Below, piece by piece: positions 8,412 through 15,110 of a stretch of DNA of 16,111 bases (positions within the stretch are counted from its first letter, which is position 1; every line of letters begins with the position of its first letter). Made by a program: the position numbers and the translations under genes. The DNA lies in NCBI GenBank assembly GCA_947454295.1, contig CANGMO010000009.1:1-16111 (forward strand), written 5' to 3'. The notes beneath the pieces were generated by a model. The model searched no databases, was not told where the DNA came from, and saw nothing but the letters and a program-made list of their open reading frames with translations. This DNA is from Verrucomicrobiota bacterium. Its GTDB lineage: Bacteria; Verrucomicrobiota; Verrucomicrobiia; Limisphaerales; UBA9464.

Positions 8412-8798
8412 ATGAACATTGAGCGCTGGCCTGCGGGGTCCCCGGGAAGAAGTCGCATCGTGGCGGCGGGGCCTTGGATTTGGACCGTGGCCACCGTGTC
8501 CCGGCCGGACGACCCGTTTGACGAGGAGGTGCGGCGTTGCCTCGAGTTGCTGGATCGAAATCTCAACGAGGCGGGAGCCGATCGAACGCGGCTGGTCTCG
8601 CTGCAGGTGATTCTCGCCGACATCGCGGATCGAACGGCCTTCGATGTCCTGTGGCGGGAGTGGATTGGATCCGATCCCGCGCATTGGCCACAGCGCGCCT
8701 GCTTTCAGGCCGGGCTGGCACCGGGACTTAGGGTCGAACTGGTGGCGGTCGCGGTCTCTTCCAGATGGCGCGAGGCTCCCGGCGAAGCGGGTGTGTAG
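8412..8798 (+). CDS. RidA/YjgF family protein (YoaB-like)
   Basis: A 128-residue protein with the Rid fold. The stretch LVSLQVILADIADRTAFDVLWREW (61-84) matches the helix and 'a.i.laD..d...m...w..w' pattern of YoaB-like members. WPQRACFQAGLAPGLRVELVAVAV carries the Arg (Arg95) and Glu (Glu109) that in RidA contact and activate water for hydrolysis of reactive enamine/imine intermediates. The Rid subfamily, and therefore deaminase activity, is not certain; many YoaB-like proteins have no known substrate. It follows dnaE by 29 nt on the same strand and may be cotranscribed. Start ATG 8412 is the first in frame with adequate spacing; no strong ribosome binding site is seen. Confidence 0.8.
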   Translation: MNIERWPAGSPGRSRIVAAGPWIWTVATVSRPDDPFDEEVRRCLELLDRNLNEAGADRTRLVSLQVILADIADRTAFDVLWREWIGSDPAHWPQRACFQAGLAPGLRVELVAVAVSSRWREAPGEAGV

Positions 8799-9130
8799 AC
8801 GGCGGGTGGGACGCAACGGGGCGAGGTGAGGCGCTTCCGTTCATCCGGCTCATCAGGAGATTCGCCCTGCCGATCGGGCCGCCCTACCGGGAATCAAATG
8901 CGGGGATCTACGTCCGAAGCTCGAGGGCATTGGGCCTTCGCATCTTGGTTGTTCTTCCTCCTGCTTTCCTGCCCTCCAAATTGAATCCAACAGGCCGGCA
9001 GGATGCCGGCGCTCCATGCGATTTCACTCGAATCGGCGATGGGGGAAGGGTGCCCCAAATGGGGGAAAATTGGCCGATACCCGCAAAAACTCGTTGTCAC
9101 CCGCCGTGCCGGGCCTAGGTTCGCGCGCCG
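8799..9130. repeat. Gene-free stretch with GC-rich palindromic repeat element
   Basis: No gene is seen in these 332 nt. The core is a perfect hairpin at 8994-9010, GCCGGC-aggat-GCCGGC, preceded by a T/C-rich tract (about 8941-8975) and followed by a GATTTCACTCG stretch. On the minus strand it reads as the 'SAGILPA' type of pseudo-translation that I associate with dispersed intergenic repeats of Verrucomicrobiota and Planctomycetes. That family link is from memory, while the hairpin itself is plainly present. The last 100 nt must carry the leader of the kinase pair, but no promoter is obvious. Confidence 0.5.
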
Positions 9131-9820
9131 ATGAAGCGCACGTTTGCCGAGCTTGGATTTCCCGGACGGCTCATTGCCGTCGAGGGCCTGGATGGCTCCG
9201 GAAAGTCCACGCAGGTGCACCTGCTCAAGAAGTGGCTCGAGCAGCAGGGCTGCAAGGTCTTCTTCTCCGAGTGGAACTCCTCCGCGCTCGTGAAGAGCGC
9301 CACCAGCAAGGGCAAGAAGCAGAATCTGCTCACCCCCACCACCTTCAGCCTCATCCACGCGACCGACTTCGCCGATCGCTACGAGCGTCAGCTGGTGCCG
9401 CTGTTGCGCGCTGGATACGTGGTGCTGTGCGATCGCTACATCTTCACGGCCTTCGCGCGGGACGTGGTCCGGGGCTGTCCGCCCGACTGGGTCCGTGGCG
9501 TCTACTCCTTCGCCGCGCTGCCCGACATCACCTTCTTCTTCCGTGCCGATCTCGAGGTCTCGCTCGCACGCATTCTCGACAACCGCCCGGTCCTCAAACA
9601 TCACGAGGCAGGGATGGACATGAACCTGTCCACCGACCCCTACGAGTCGTTCCGCATTTTCCAGGGCCGCATCTTCGAGCAGTACCTGGCCATGAGCACC
9701 GAGTTTGGGTTCACGCTGGTCGACGCCAATGCGCGGATCGAGGAACAGCAGGGTCTGGTGCGCAAGCTGGTGCAGGCCCGCATCGGCATCGACCGCTATT
9801 CGCACGGCCGGCCAGACTGA
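9131..9820 (+). CDS. Thymidylate-kinase-like P-loop kinase, copy A
   Basis: A 229-residue protein of the TMK/deoxynucleoside-monophosphate kinase fold. The P-loop is VEGLDGSGKSTQ (17-28, Lys25) and the 'DR' motif is CDRY (100-103). Two features of true thymidylate kinases are missing. The 'REPGG' phosphate-binding loop is replaced by SEWNSSALVK (46-55). The 'AYQG' substrate stretch after DRY is AFARDVVRG (107-115), with Arg110-Asp111 where Tyr-Gln is expected. A monophosphate-kinase-type reaction is likely but the substrate may not be dTMP. The next gene is a paralogue sharing the changes and starts 21 nt downstream, so the two probably form one operon and perhaps one complex. ATG 9131 puts the P-loop at the usual depth. 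Confidence 0.8.
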   Translation: MKRTFAELGFPGRLIAVEGLDGSGKSTQVHLLKKWLEQQGCKVFFSEWNSSALVKSATSKGKKQNLLTPTTFSLIHATDFADRYERQLVPLLRAGYVVLCDRYIFTAFARDVVRGCPPDWVRGVYSFAALPDITFFFRADLEVSLARILDNRPVLKHHEAGMDMNLSTDPYESFRIFQGRIFEQYLAMSTEFGFTLVDANARIEEQQGLVRKLVQARIGIDRYSHGRPD

Positions 9821-9841
9821 GTCCTTCAACCGCAACCCGAC

Positions 9842-10621
9842 ATGCCCGCCCGCTCCCGCACCGCCGCCCGGACCAAGTCCCGCCGACCCGACACGTCCGC
9901 GCTGGAGTCCGCCGTGGTCGTGCCCTCGCCCTCTGCCAAGCGCTTCTTCGGACGCGGCATCCCGGGCGAAGAGGTCGCGAAGCTCAACGGAAAGTTGATC
10001 GTGGTGGAGGGGGCCGACGGTTCGGGCCGTTCGACACAGATTTCACGCCTCGTGCAATGGCTTGAGGGCACCGGTCACGCGACGCTTCAGGTGGGCCTCA
10101 AGCGGTCCACGCTGGTCAGCGAGGAATTGGAGCAGGCCCAGCACGGGAACATCCTGTCGCGAACCACGCTGTCGCTCTTCTATGCGACGGATTTCGCCGA
10201 CCAGATGGAGAACGCCATCCTCCCGGCGCTGCGGGCGGGATTCATGGTGCTGGCCGATCGCTACATCTACACGCTCATGGCGCGCGATCTGGTGCGCGGC
10301 ATGGATGAGGCGTGGTTGAAGAACCTGTACGGCATCGCGCTGGTGCCCGATGCGGTGTTCTACCTGGATGTCCGTCCCGAACAGCTGGTGCAGCGGGTCT
10401 TCGCCAAGAATCAGGCCCTCGACTACTGGGAGAGCGGCATGGACCTGGGGTTGTCGCGCGACATGTTCGACAGCTTCCTCAAGTACCAGGCGCTGATGCG
10501 GGACTCCTTCCGCCGGCTGCAGAAGACCTACGCGTTTTCGATCGTGGACGGCGAGCGCCCGGCCTCCGAGGTCAGCGATGAACTGAAGGAGAAGATCGAG
10601 GCCGTGCTGGAGGGCCGCTGA
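9842..10621 (+). CDS. Thymidylate-kinase-like P-loop protein, copy B, with Walker A Lys changed to Arg
   Basis: A 259-residue paralogue of the preceding kinase. Shared blocks include TTLSLFYATDFAD (108-120), ADRYIYTLMARDLVRG (138-153) and SGMDLGLSRD (198-207). The P-loop reads VEGADGSGRSTQ (55-66), so residue 63 is Arg instead of the Lys that normally contacts ATP phosphates. As in copy A, 'REPGG' is absent (VGLKRSTLVS occurs there) and DRY is followed by MARD rather than AYQG. A basic N-terminal extension of about 50 residues (MPARSRTAARTKSRR...) precedes the fold and is not part of the family; a shorter start cannot be excluded. The protein may be inactive, use ATP differently, or act with copy A as a heterodimer. 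A bidirectional terminator follows. Confidence 0.78.
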   Translation: MPARSRTAARTKSRRPDTSALESAVVVPSPSAKRFFGRGIPGEEVAKLNGKLIVVEGADGSGRSTQISRLVQWLEGTGHATLQVGLKRSTLVSEELEQAQHGNILSRTTLSLFYATDFADQMENAILPALRAGFMVLADRYIYTLMARDLVRGMDEAWLKNLYGIALVPDAVFYLDVRPEQLVQRVFAKNQALDYWESGMDLGLSRDMFDSFLKYQALMRDSFRRLQKTYAFSIVDGERPASEVSDELKEKIEAVLEGR

Positions 10622-10657
10622 GCTGGTTCGGCCAGGTGCAGTCCGATCCCTCAAAGC

Positions 10658-10695
10658 AAAAACGGCGGCGGGAAATTCCCGCCGCCGTTTTGTTT
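10658..10695. terminator. Strong bidirectional intrinsic terminator
   Basis: A perfect 16-bp inverted repeat (arms 10659-10674 and 10676-10691), with a GC-rich core CGGCGGCGGG and A-run/T-run ends, lies between the convergent kinase pair and cupin gene. The arms end in AAAA on the left and TTTT on the right, so it can terminate transcription in both directions. Confidence 0.9.
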
Positions 10696-10714
10696 CCGGC
10701 AGGAGACTGCCGGT

Positions 10715-11989
10715 TCAGTTGAACTTGTTCTTCTTGTACGCGCCCATGGCGGGGGCGGTGGGATTCACCTCGGGGCCGAAGTAGCGGAGGCAGACCAGGG
10801 GCTCGGTCTCGCTGGTGTTCTCGAAGGTCACGCCAGCCTTCGCACCGTCCTCGGTGCAGAAGTATTCGTCCTCGGTCAGCTCGTTGAAGCGGATGAGCTT
10901 CGGACTGACCAGCGGCTGGCCGTTGATCTTGCCGCTGCCCTGCACGCAGATGAGACCGTAGGCGCCGGTGTCCTTGATGACCGCCTTGGAGCCCGGATCC
11001 ACGGTGAGTTCCTTGGCAGTAAAGAGCTGCTCGCCGTCCACCTTGCCGTACACGATCCAGCGATCGACATAGCCCTCGCTGCGGGTGTCCGCAACGGGCA
11101 CGGGCTCGAGGTAGTGGTTGTCCTTGAAGTTCGGGTCGACGTTCTTGTCCCAGTCGAGCTGGTCGACGATGAAGTCGATGTCCTTGTGCTTGCTCTTGGG
11201 CATGTCCTTCACGAGCAGGCTCCAGGGCACTTCGCGGCCTTCCACGAGGTTCTGGTACATGCCGAACACGTCGCTGCCCCACTGCGGCTCGTAGGTGCAG
11301 AGGCTGCCCGGGGCGTGGAGGATGCAGGGGTCGATGAGCCAGCCGCTGCCGACCTTGAGGCGGTAGGCCTTGGAGAGGTCGAGGATGCCGTTGTCGCCCT
11401 TGTTCCAGTTCTCGATGCACTTGCGAACCTGCGCCTTGGTGGTGCCGGGTTCGAAGCCCATGAAGGTGTACGGGAAGTTGTTCCCGACGTTGTTGTGCTG
11501 CGGCGGGAAGTAGTAGCTCTCCGGCTTGCCTTCCTGGCCCACCAGCTTGGCCTGCTTGGCGCTCTGGTGCATGTGGTGGGGGATCGGCCCCATGTTGTCG
11601 AAGAACTTCGAGTACACCGGCCAGCGGCTGTACTTCTTCCAGATCGCCTTGCCGATCAGCAGGGCGCCGGTGTCGGCGACGGCCTGCTGGAGGGTGAAGC
11701 GCTGCTTGCCGACCACGCAGTAGCTCAGGCCTTCGTCCCAGGCGCGGCCCTCGTTGGCGGTCGGCGTGGTGGAGGCGAACCAGCGCTCATCGATGCCGCC
11801 GCGGTTCAGGCCGTAGGCGTAGGTGTCGTCGGGGTGAAGCTTGATGCGCAGGCCCGGCTGGAGGAACGAGCGGGGCACCCAGGCCGGAGCCAGGCGGAGC
11901 AACCCGCCGGTACGGGCGAGTTCGGCCTCCACGAGGCCGGCGGTGTTCTTCTTGACGGTCTTGAGCTGTTGGACGGTGTTGAGACTCAT
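10715..11989 (-). CDS. Two-domain cupin resembling class I mannose-6-phosphate isomerase
   Basis: A 424-residue protein of two beta-barrel parts. The N-terminal part has GPIPHHMHQSAK (134-145), KPESYYF (155-161) and GWLIDPCILHAPGS (216-229). These give a His-x-His...Glu...His set (His139/His141, Glu157, His225) equivalent to the zinc site of type I phosphomannose isomerases ('Q.HP', 'K.E.WY', 'G.VHA'). EPQWGSDVFGMYQN (234-247) corresponds to the 'E.Q..SD.TYR.YD' stretch of that family. A second cupin-like segment covers about 325-400. The protein diverges enough from ManA that another sugar substrate or a non-enzymatic role is possible, so no symbol is given. ATG 11989 is the first in frame; no clear ribosome binding site. 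It ends at a shared terminator with the kinases and is divergent from the lipoprotein gene. Confidence 0.65.
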   Translation of the reverse strand: MSLNTVQQLKTVKKNTAGLVEAELARTGGLLRLAPAWVPRSFLQPGLRIKLHPDDTYAYGLNRGGIDERWFASTTPTANEGRAWDEGLSYCVVGKQRFTLQQAVADTGALLIGKAIWKKYSRWPVYSKFFDNMGPIPHHMHQSAKQAKLVGQEGKPESYYFPPQHNNVGNNFPYTFMGFEPGTTKAQVRKCIENWNKGDNGILDLSKAYRLKVGSGWLIDPCILHAPGSLCTYEPQWGSDVFGMYQNLVEGREVPWSLLVKDMPKSKHKDIDFIVDQLDWDKNVDPNFKDNHYLEPVPVADTRSEGYVDRWIVYGKVDGEQLFTAKELTVDPGSKAVIKDTGAYGLICVQGSGKINGQPLVSPKLIRFNELTEDEYFCTEDGAKAGVTFENTSETEPLVCLRYFGPEVNPTAPAMGAYKKNKFN

Positions 11990-12241
11990 GGGATGACTGG
12001 AATTCGCTGCAGACGCTGCACTGAGTTGCCATGCGACCCGGCAAAACAGCGCCTAAAACTCCCGATTTCTCGGGACCTGTCGGCGTGGGGAAAGAGTAAC
12101 GGCACCCCGCCAACCCCTGCCAAGGAAAAGCGGGATGGAAAAGCCTGAAACCTTCCCGGAGGCTGCCGGGTGGTCCCAGTGGAAAGCAGCCGGCAATTTC
12201 CCTGCGGATTTGCCGCATCCGGCTGCGTCCGAACGCCCGAC

Positions 12242-12613
12242 ATGAAGACACATCCATTCCTACCGAACCGTCCCGCATTGCTTGCCGTCCCCCTGCTGCT
12301 CCTCGGCGTCGCCGCCGCCGGCTGCATCCACACCGAGGAGACCGTCACCCGAGATGAGCCCCGCGTGAAGGTGGAGTTTGAAAACGAAACGGCCGGCCGC
12401 GTGTTCTACGAGGCCCTGAGCCGCTACAACGGTAGCCACTCCCGCCGTGAATCCTCCGCCGAAGTGGAGATCCCCCTCGTGTTCGGCCATAAGACCAAGA
12501 CCGTCCGCGGTCCGAACACCGCTTTCAACGATGCGGTCCAGCGCGCCGACACCAACCGGGACGGCCGGATCACCGAGACCGAAGCCCGGATCTACTCCGA
12601 CACGGTTCGATAG
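12242..12613 (+). CDS. Small lipoprotein with an EF-hand loop
   Basis: A 123-residue exported protein. The N-terminus has a basic start (MKTHPFLPNR), a hydrophobic core (PALLAVPLLLLGVA) and the lipobox AAGC with Cys28, so signal peptidase II processing and membrane attachment are predicted. Near the C-terminus, DTNRDGRITETE (103-114) fits a calcium-binding EF-hand loop with Asp103, Asn105, Asp107 and Glu114 as ligands. The middle region (about 40-95) has no recognised domain. An in-frame start at 12170 exists but would bury the signal peptide, so 12242 is preferred. Calcium-dependent binding outside the cytoplasm is an inference from the loop alone, as a single loop often only stabilises a fold. 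Confidence 0.75.
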   Translation: MKTHPFLPNRPALLAVPLLLLGVAAAGCIHTEETVTRDEPRVKVEFENETAGRVFYEALSRYNGSHSRRESSAEVEIPLVFGHKTKTVRGPNTAFNDAVQRADTNRDGRITETEARIYSDTVR

Positions 12614-12723
12614 ACTGCGACCTCAATCGGATTTCCATTTAACGGGCGGGCTGTCGGAAAGCGGGTAACCAAGCAGGAGCGAACCCCCGCTGATGTCAGT
12701 CCGTCCGGCTTCTTTCCGGTCGT

Positions 12724-13443
12724 TCAGAGCCCCTTGGTCGGAGGCGTTCCATTCGCCGGGGGCGTGTGTTCCGCCTCCCACTGTTCGAAGTTTCCATCCG
12801 CCGAGAAATGCATCTCGGAGTGTCCATCGGCGAACGCGTACGCCCGCATGTAACCGCGCTCGGTTCGCATGGCCAGGCCATCCTTCTCGCGGGCGATGAT
12901 GTATTTGTTGGGTTCGCCCAGGGTGTCGATGCGACCGTGGTAGGTGAATTCAAAATGGTCCGGGTTGAGATCCGTCGATTGCATTTCCTTCGGCACCAGG
13001 CTGGCGATTTCCTCAAAGGTCTTGGGTAGAACCCCGCCGTGGCTATCGGCATAGAGGTAGGCTCCCAGAGCCCAGCCCTTGATGTAGGTCATCTTGGCGA
13101 TGGCGATCCGCTTTTGTTCCTCGGCATCGGCGTCGGGTCGATTCGAGGCCTCGCCGGCCCGGGCGGCGCGCAACGTGTTGACCTCGCGGGTCAGTCTGGC
13201 CACGTCGTTGGAGAGGACGCGGAGCCGGGCCACTTCCCCACGCAGCCGCAGGAGTTCCGGATCCACGCCAGTGGAACCCGAGGTCAGTGTTGTCGGAGTC
13301 GCAGACGTGGCGGTGACTTCCACCGCGGCCACCGCGCGATCGCGTTCCGCTTCGATTTCGCGAAGTTTCTTCTGTTGGAGAACCAGCACGGTGACGAGGG
13401 CCGCACTGACAATGCCGACAGTCAGGGTTTTCAAGGTGCTCAT
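12724..13443 (-). CDS. Membrane-anchored coiled-coil protein, tandem copy of the sigma-factor C-terminal extension
   Basis: This 239-residue protein has a single N-terminal membrane helix (about 9-22), a coiled coil rich in Leu/Arg/Glu (about 24-95) and a C-terminal part ending AYAFADGHSEMHF...GTPPTKGL. It aligns along its length with residues 230-462 of the adjacent sigma factor: MSTLKTLTVG, LQQKKLREI.AERDRAVA, GVDPELLRLRGEVARLR, Y..GRLD/Y..GRID and AYAFADGH are shared. The AFADGH signature resembles the C-terminal 'H-X9-DG' end of pseudopilin-like proteins of this phylum, suggesting an external domain. It has no sigma domains. Its start ATG corresponds to internal Met230 of the sigma factor. 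It lies 143 nt downstream of the sigma gene and may be transcribed with it. Confidence 0.7.
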   Translation of the reverse strand: MSTLKTLTVGIVSAALVTVLVLQQKKLREIEAERDRAVAAVEVTATSATPTTLTSGSTGVDPELLRLRGEVARLRVLSNDVARLTREVNTLRAARAGEASNRPDADAEEQKRIAIAKMTYIKGWALGAYLYADSHGGVLPKTFEEIASLVPKEMQSTDLNPDHFEFTYHGRIDTLGEPNKYIIAREKDGLAMRTERGYMRAYAFADGHSEMHFSADGNFEQWEAEHTPPANGTPPTKGL

Positions 13444-13497
13444 GGCAATGAGGGACGTGGTGCCGAGGGAAATGCCGGTGGAAGCGGCGGACAGGGC
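12724..13497 (-). repeat. Tandem gene-fragment duplication, left copy
   Basis: This unit matches 13587-14342 at DNA and protein level. Near-identical DNA is clearest around the internal ATG (13350-13495 against 14195-14340). Similarity continues 18 codons upstream of ATG 13443 (from the GCC codon at 13497), with two unmatched codons and then an in-frame TAA. This places the junction of the duplication at about 13497. The remaining gap to 13586 holds no gene. Confidence 0.8.
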
Positions 13498-13586
13498 GGA
13501 TCGTTAAGACGTGGGTTACGCAGTGAGTCAACCACGTGCCTCGCGGCCCGTCCGCTGGTTTCTGGGCGTTCCGAGTTGCCTTGTAA

Positions 13587-14342
13587 TCAGAGGCCGCGAG
13601 TGGGTGGGGTGCCCTTGTCGAGCTGGCTGTGTTCTCGCTCCCAGGTGGAAAAGTCCTCGTCATGGGAACGACGGATTTCGACGTGTCCATCGGCGAATGC
13701 GTAGGCGCGATTGAATGCATTCCCGGCCGGGTCTCTGAACACTTCTCGTTCTCGCAGCACGATGATTCGTGCGGGGTCCCTGACCTCGTCCAAACGGCCT
13801 TTATAGAGGATTTCGAGTTCGCTTGAACTGAATCCCGGACCGTCTCCGACTTGGAATCCGGCTGCTGTGACTTCCTCGAAGGATTTGGGAAAGACCCCAT
13901 CGTGTCCCTCCAGGTATTGATGAAACGCATACATCCACGCCTTCAAGTATTGCATCTTTTCAATCCCTTGACGGGCACCATCACCCAATGATTCGGATGT
14001 GGAGGAGGAAGCGTTGCGGAGGGTCAGCAGTCGGCTGTTCTCGCTTCGGAGGGAGGCTAGTTCATTTGAGAGGCCACGCAGGCGGGCCACTTCGCCACGC
14101 AACCGCAGCAGCTCCGGATCCACGCCCTTGGAGGTCGTCTTCGCAGGGGATGTCACTGGGGCCTCTACAACCGCCACAGCGCGGTCGCGCTCGGCTTGGA
14201 TCTCGCGAAGTTTTTTCTGCTGCAGAAGCAGCACGGTGACGAGCGCCGCGCCGCCGACGCCGACGGTCAGGGTTTTCAAGGTGCTCATGGCAATGAGGGA
14301 GGTGGTGCCGAGGGAAATGCCGGTGGAGGCGGAGGACAGGGC
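13587..14342 (-). repeat. Tandem gene-fragment duplication, right copy (inside the sigma factor)
   Basis: C-terminal extension of the sigma factor from residue 212 to the stop, partner of 12724-13497. The membrane helix and first coiled-coil segment are most similar; the middle (about residues 310-345) has diverged between copies. Confidence 0.8.
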
Positions 14343-14975
14343 AGTAGCCGCGATGGTGGCCGCCTGCGCCGAGGTGGGGGTGACCTGAATGGCGCCGGCT
14401 GCAATGGCCGCGGCAAGGGCTGCCGGCGTGACAATCCGCTGCTTTCGCGCGAGCGATTCGCGGAGTCGGTCGAGCGATCGGCTCAAGCGTTTCTGGGCCG
14501 CGTCGGGCGAGATTCCAAGGGCCTCCCCGACATCCTTCAGGCTCCGGCCCTCGAAGAATCGAAGGACCACCGCGTCGCGATCTCGTTCCGTGAGGCAGGT
14601 CATCGCCTCGTCGAGCAGGGGCTGAATCTCCCGCCAGGTGGTGTCGGACTCAGACTCGGACTGGACCTCGTTCATGGCGGTGACGGAGTGGTGTTCGCGC
14701 TGACGGCGCCGCTGGTCGCTGCGGTTTTGCTCCCCGGCGACCAGACAGGTGGCGCGGTACAACCATCCGGCGAGGATCACGTCCGACGGCAACGTGCGTG
14801 CCTTCCGGGCCAGCAGCGTGAACACCTGCTGGGCGACGTCATCGGCCTGATCGGGTGCCATGAGCCGTCGACGTGCAGTGGACACGACCAGGGGCAAATG
14901 CCGACGCACCAGCTCCGTGAAGGCCTCCGCGGAGGCCCCGGAACCGTGCTCGGCGAGCAGCTCGTGATCGGTCAT
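13587..14975 (-). CDS. ECF-type sigma factor fused to a membrane and coiled-coil extension
   Basis: A 462-residue protein. Region sigma2 (about 17-82) has AFTELVRRHLPLV and ADDVAQQVFTLLARKA. Sigma4 (about 117-175) has LTERDRDAVVLRFFEGRSL and GISPDAAQKRLSRSLDRLR, the DNA-binding helix-turn-helix. After it come a small Ala-rich segment (185-225), a membrane helix (about 234-252), a coiled coil (250-320) and a domain ending AYAFADGHVEI. Typical ECF factors stop near residue 190, so more than 260 residues are extra. The protein should direct RNA polymerase to a regulon while anchored in the membrane, possibly sensing through the external end; this is inference. ATG 14975 is preferred over GTG 14996 because it gives the family start MTDHELL. 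It is divergent from polX across 135 nt. Confidence 0.8.
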   Translation of the reverse strand: MTDHELLAEHGSGASAEAFTELVRRHLPLVVSTARRRLMAPDQADDVAQQVFTLLARKARTLPSDVILAGWLYRATCLVAGEQNRSDQRRRQREHHSVTAMNEVQSESESDTTWREIQPLLDEAMTCLTERDRDAVVLRFFEGRSLKDVGEALGISPDAAQKRLSRSLDRLRESLARKQRIVTPAALAAAIAAGAIQVTPTSAQAATIAATALSSASTGISLGTTSLIAMSTLKTLTVGVGGAALVTVLLLQQKKLREIQAERDRAVAVVEAPVTSPAKTTSKGVDPELLRLRGEVARLRGLSNELASLRSENSRLLTLRNASSSTSESLGDGARQGIEKMQYLKAWMYAFHQYLEGHDGVFPKSFEEVTAAGFQVGDGPGFSSSELEILYKGRLDEVRDPARIIVLREREVFRDPAGNAFNRAYAFADGHVEIRRSHDEDFSTWEREHSQLDKGTPPTRGL

Positions 14976-15110
14976 CAACAGGGTTATGGCCACCACTGGG
15001 AAAAATCCGACAGCGAAAATCAGGACGCTTCGGGGATTGCGGGCCGGGCGGACCCCGGATGCAATCGGCGGTCGTTCCGCTGTTCACCGTAGTGCGTTTC
15101 CGGATCTCCC

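Noticed and set aside
11114..12148. 344-codon plus-strand open frame opposite the cupin gene
   Set aside because: Its Val/Leu/Glu/Ala-rich low-complexity translation has no domain; the minus-strand cupin shows conserved metal ligands.
12660..12691. AGCGGG...CCCGCT inverted repeat between the lipoprotein and the short sigma-extension gene as a terminator
   Set aside because: The loop is 20 nt long and no T-tract follows, so the structure is weak; the position between convergent genes is its only support.
15049..15078. GGAAC...GTC on the minus strand upstream of the sigma factor as an ECF autoregulatory promoter
   Set aside because: The spacing is about 20 nt where ECF promoters usually have 16-17, and the region is GC-rich, so such a match is expected by chance.
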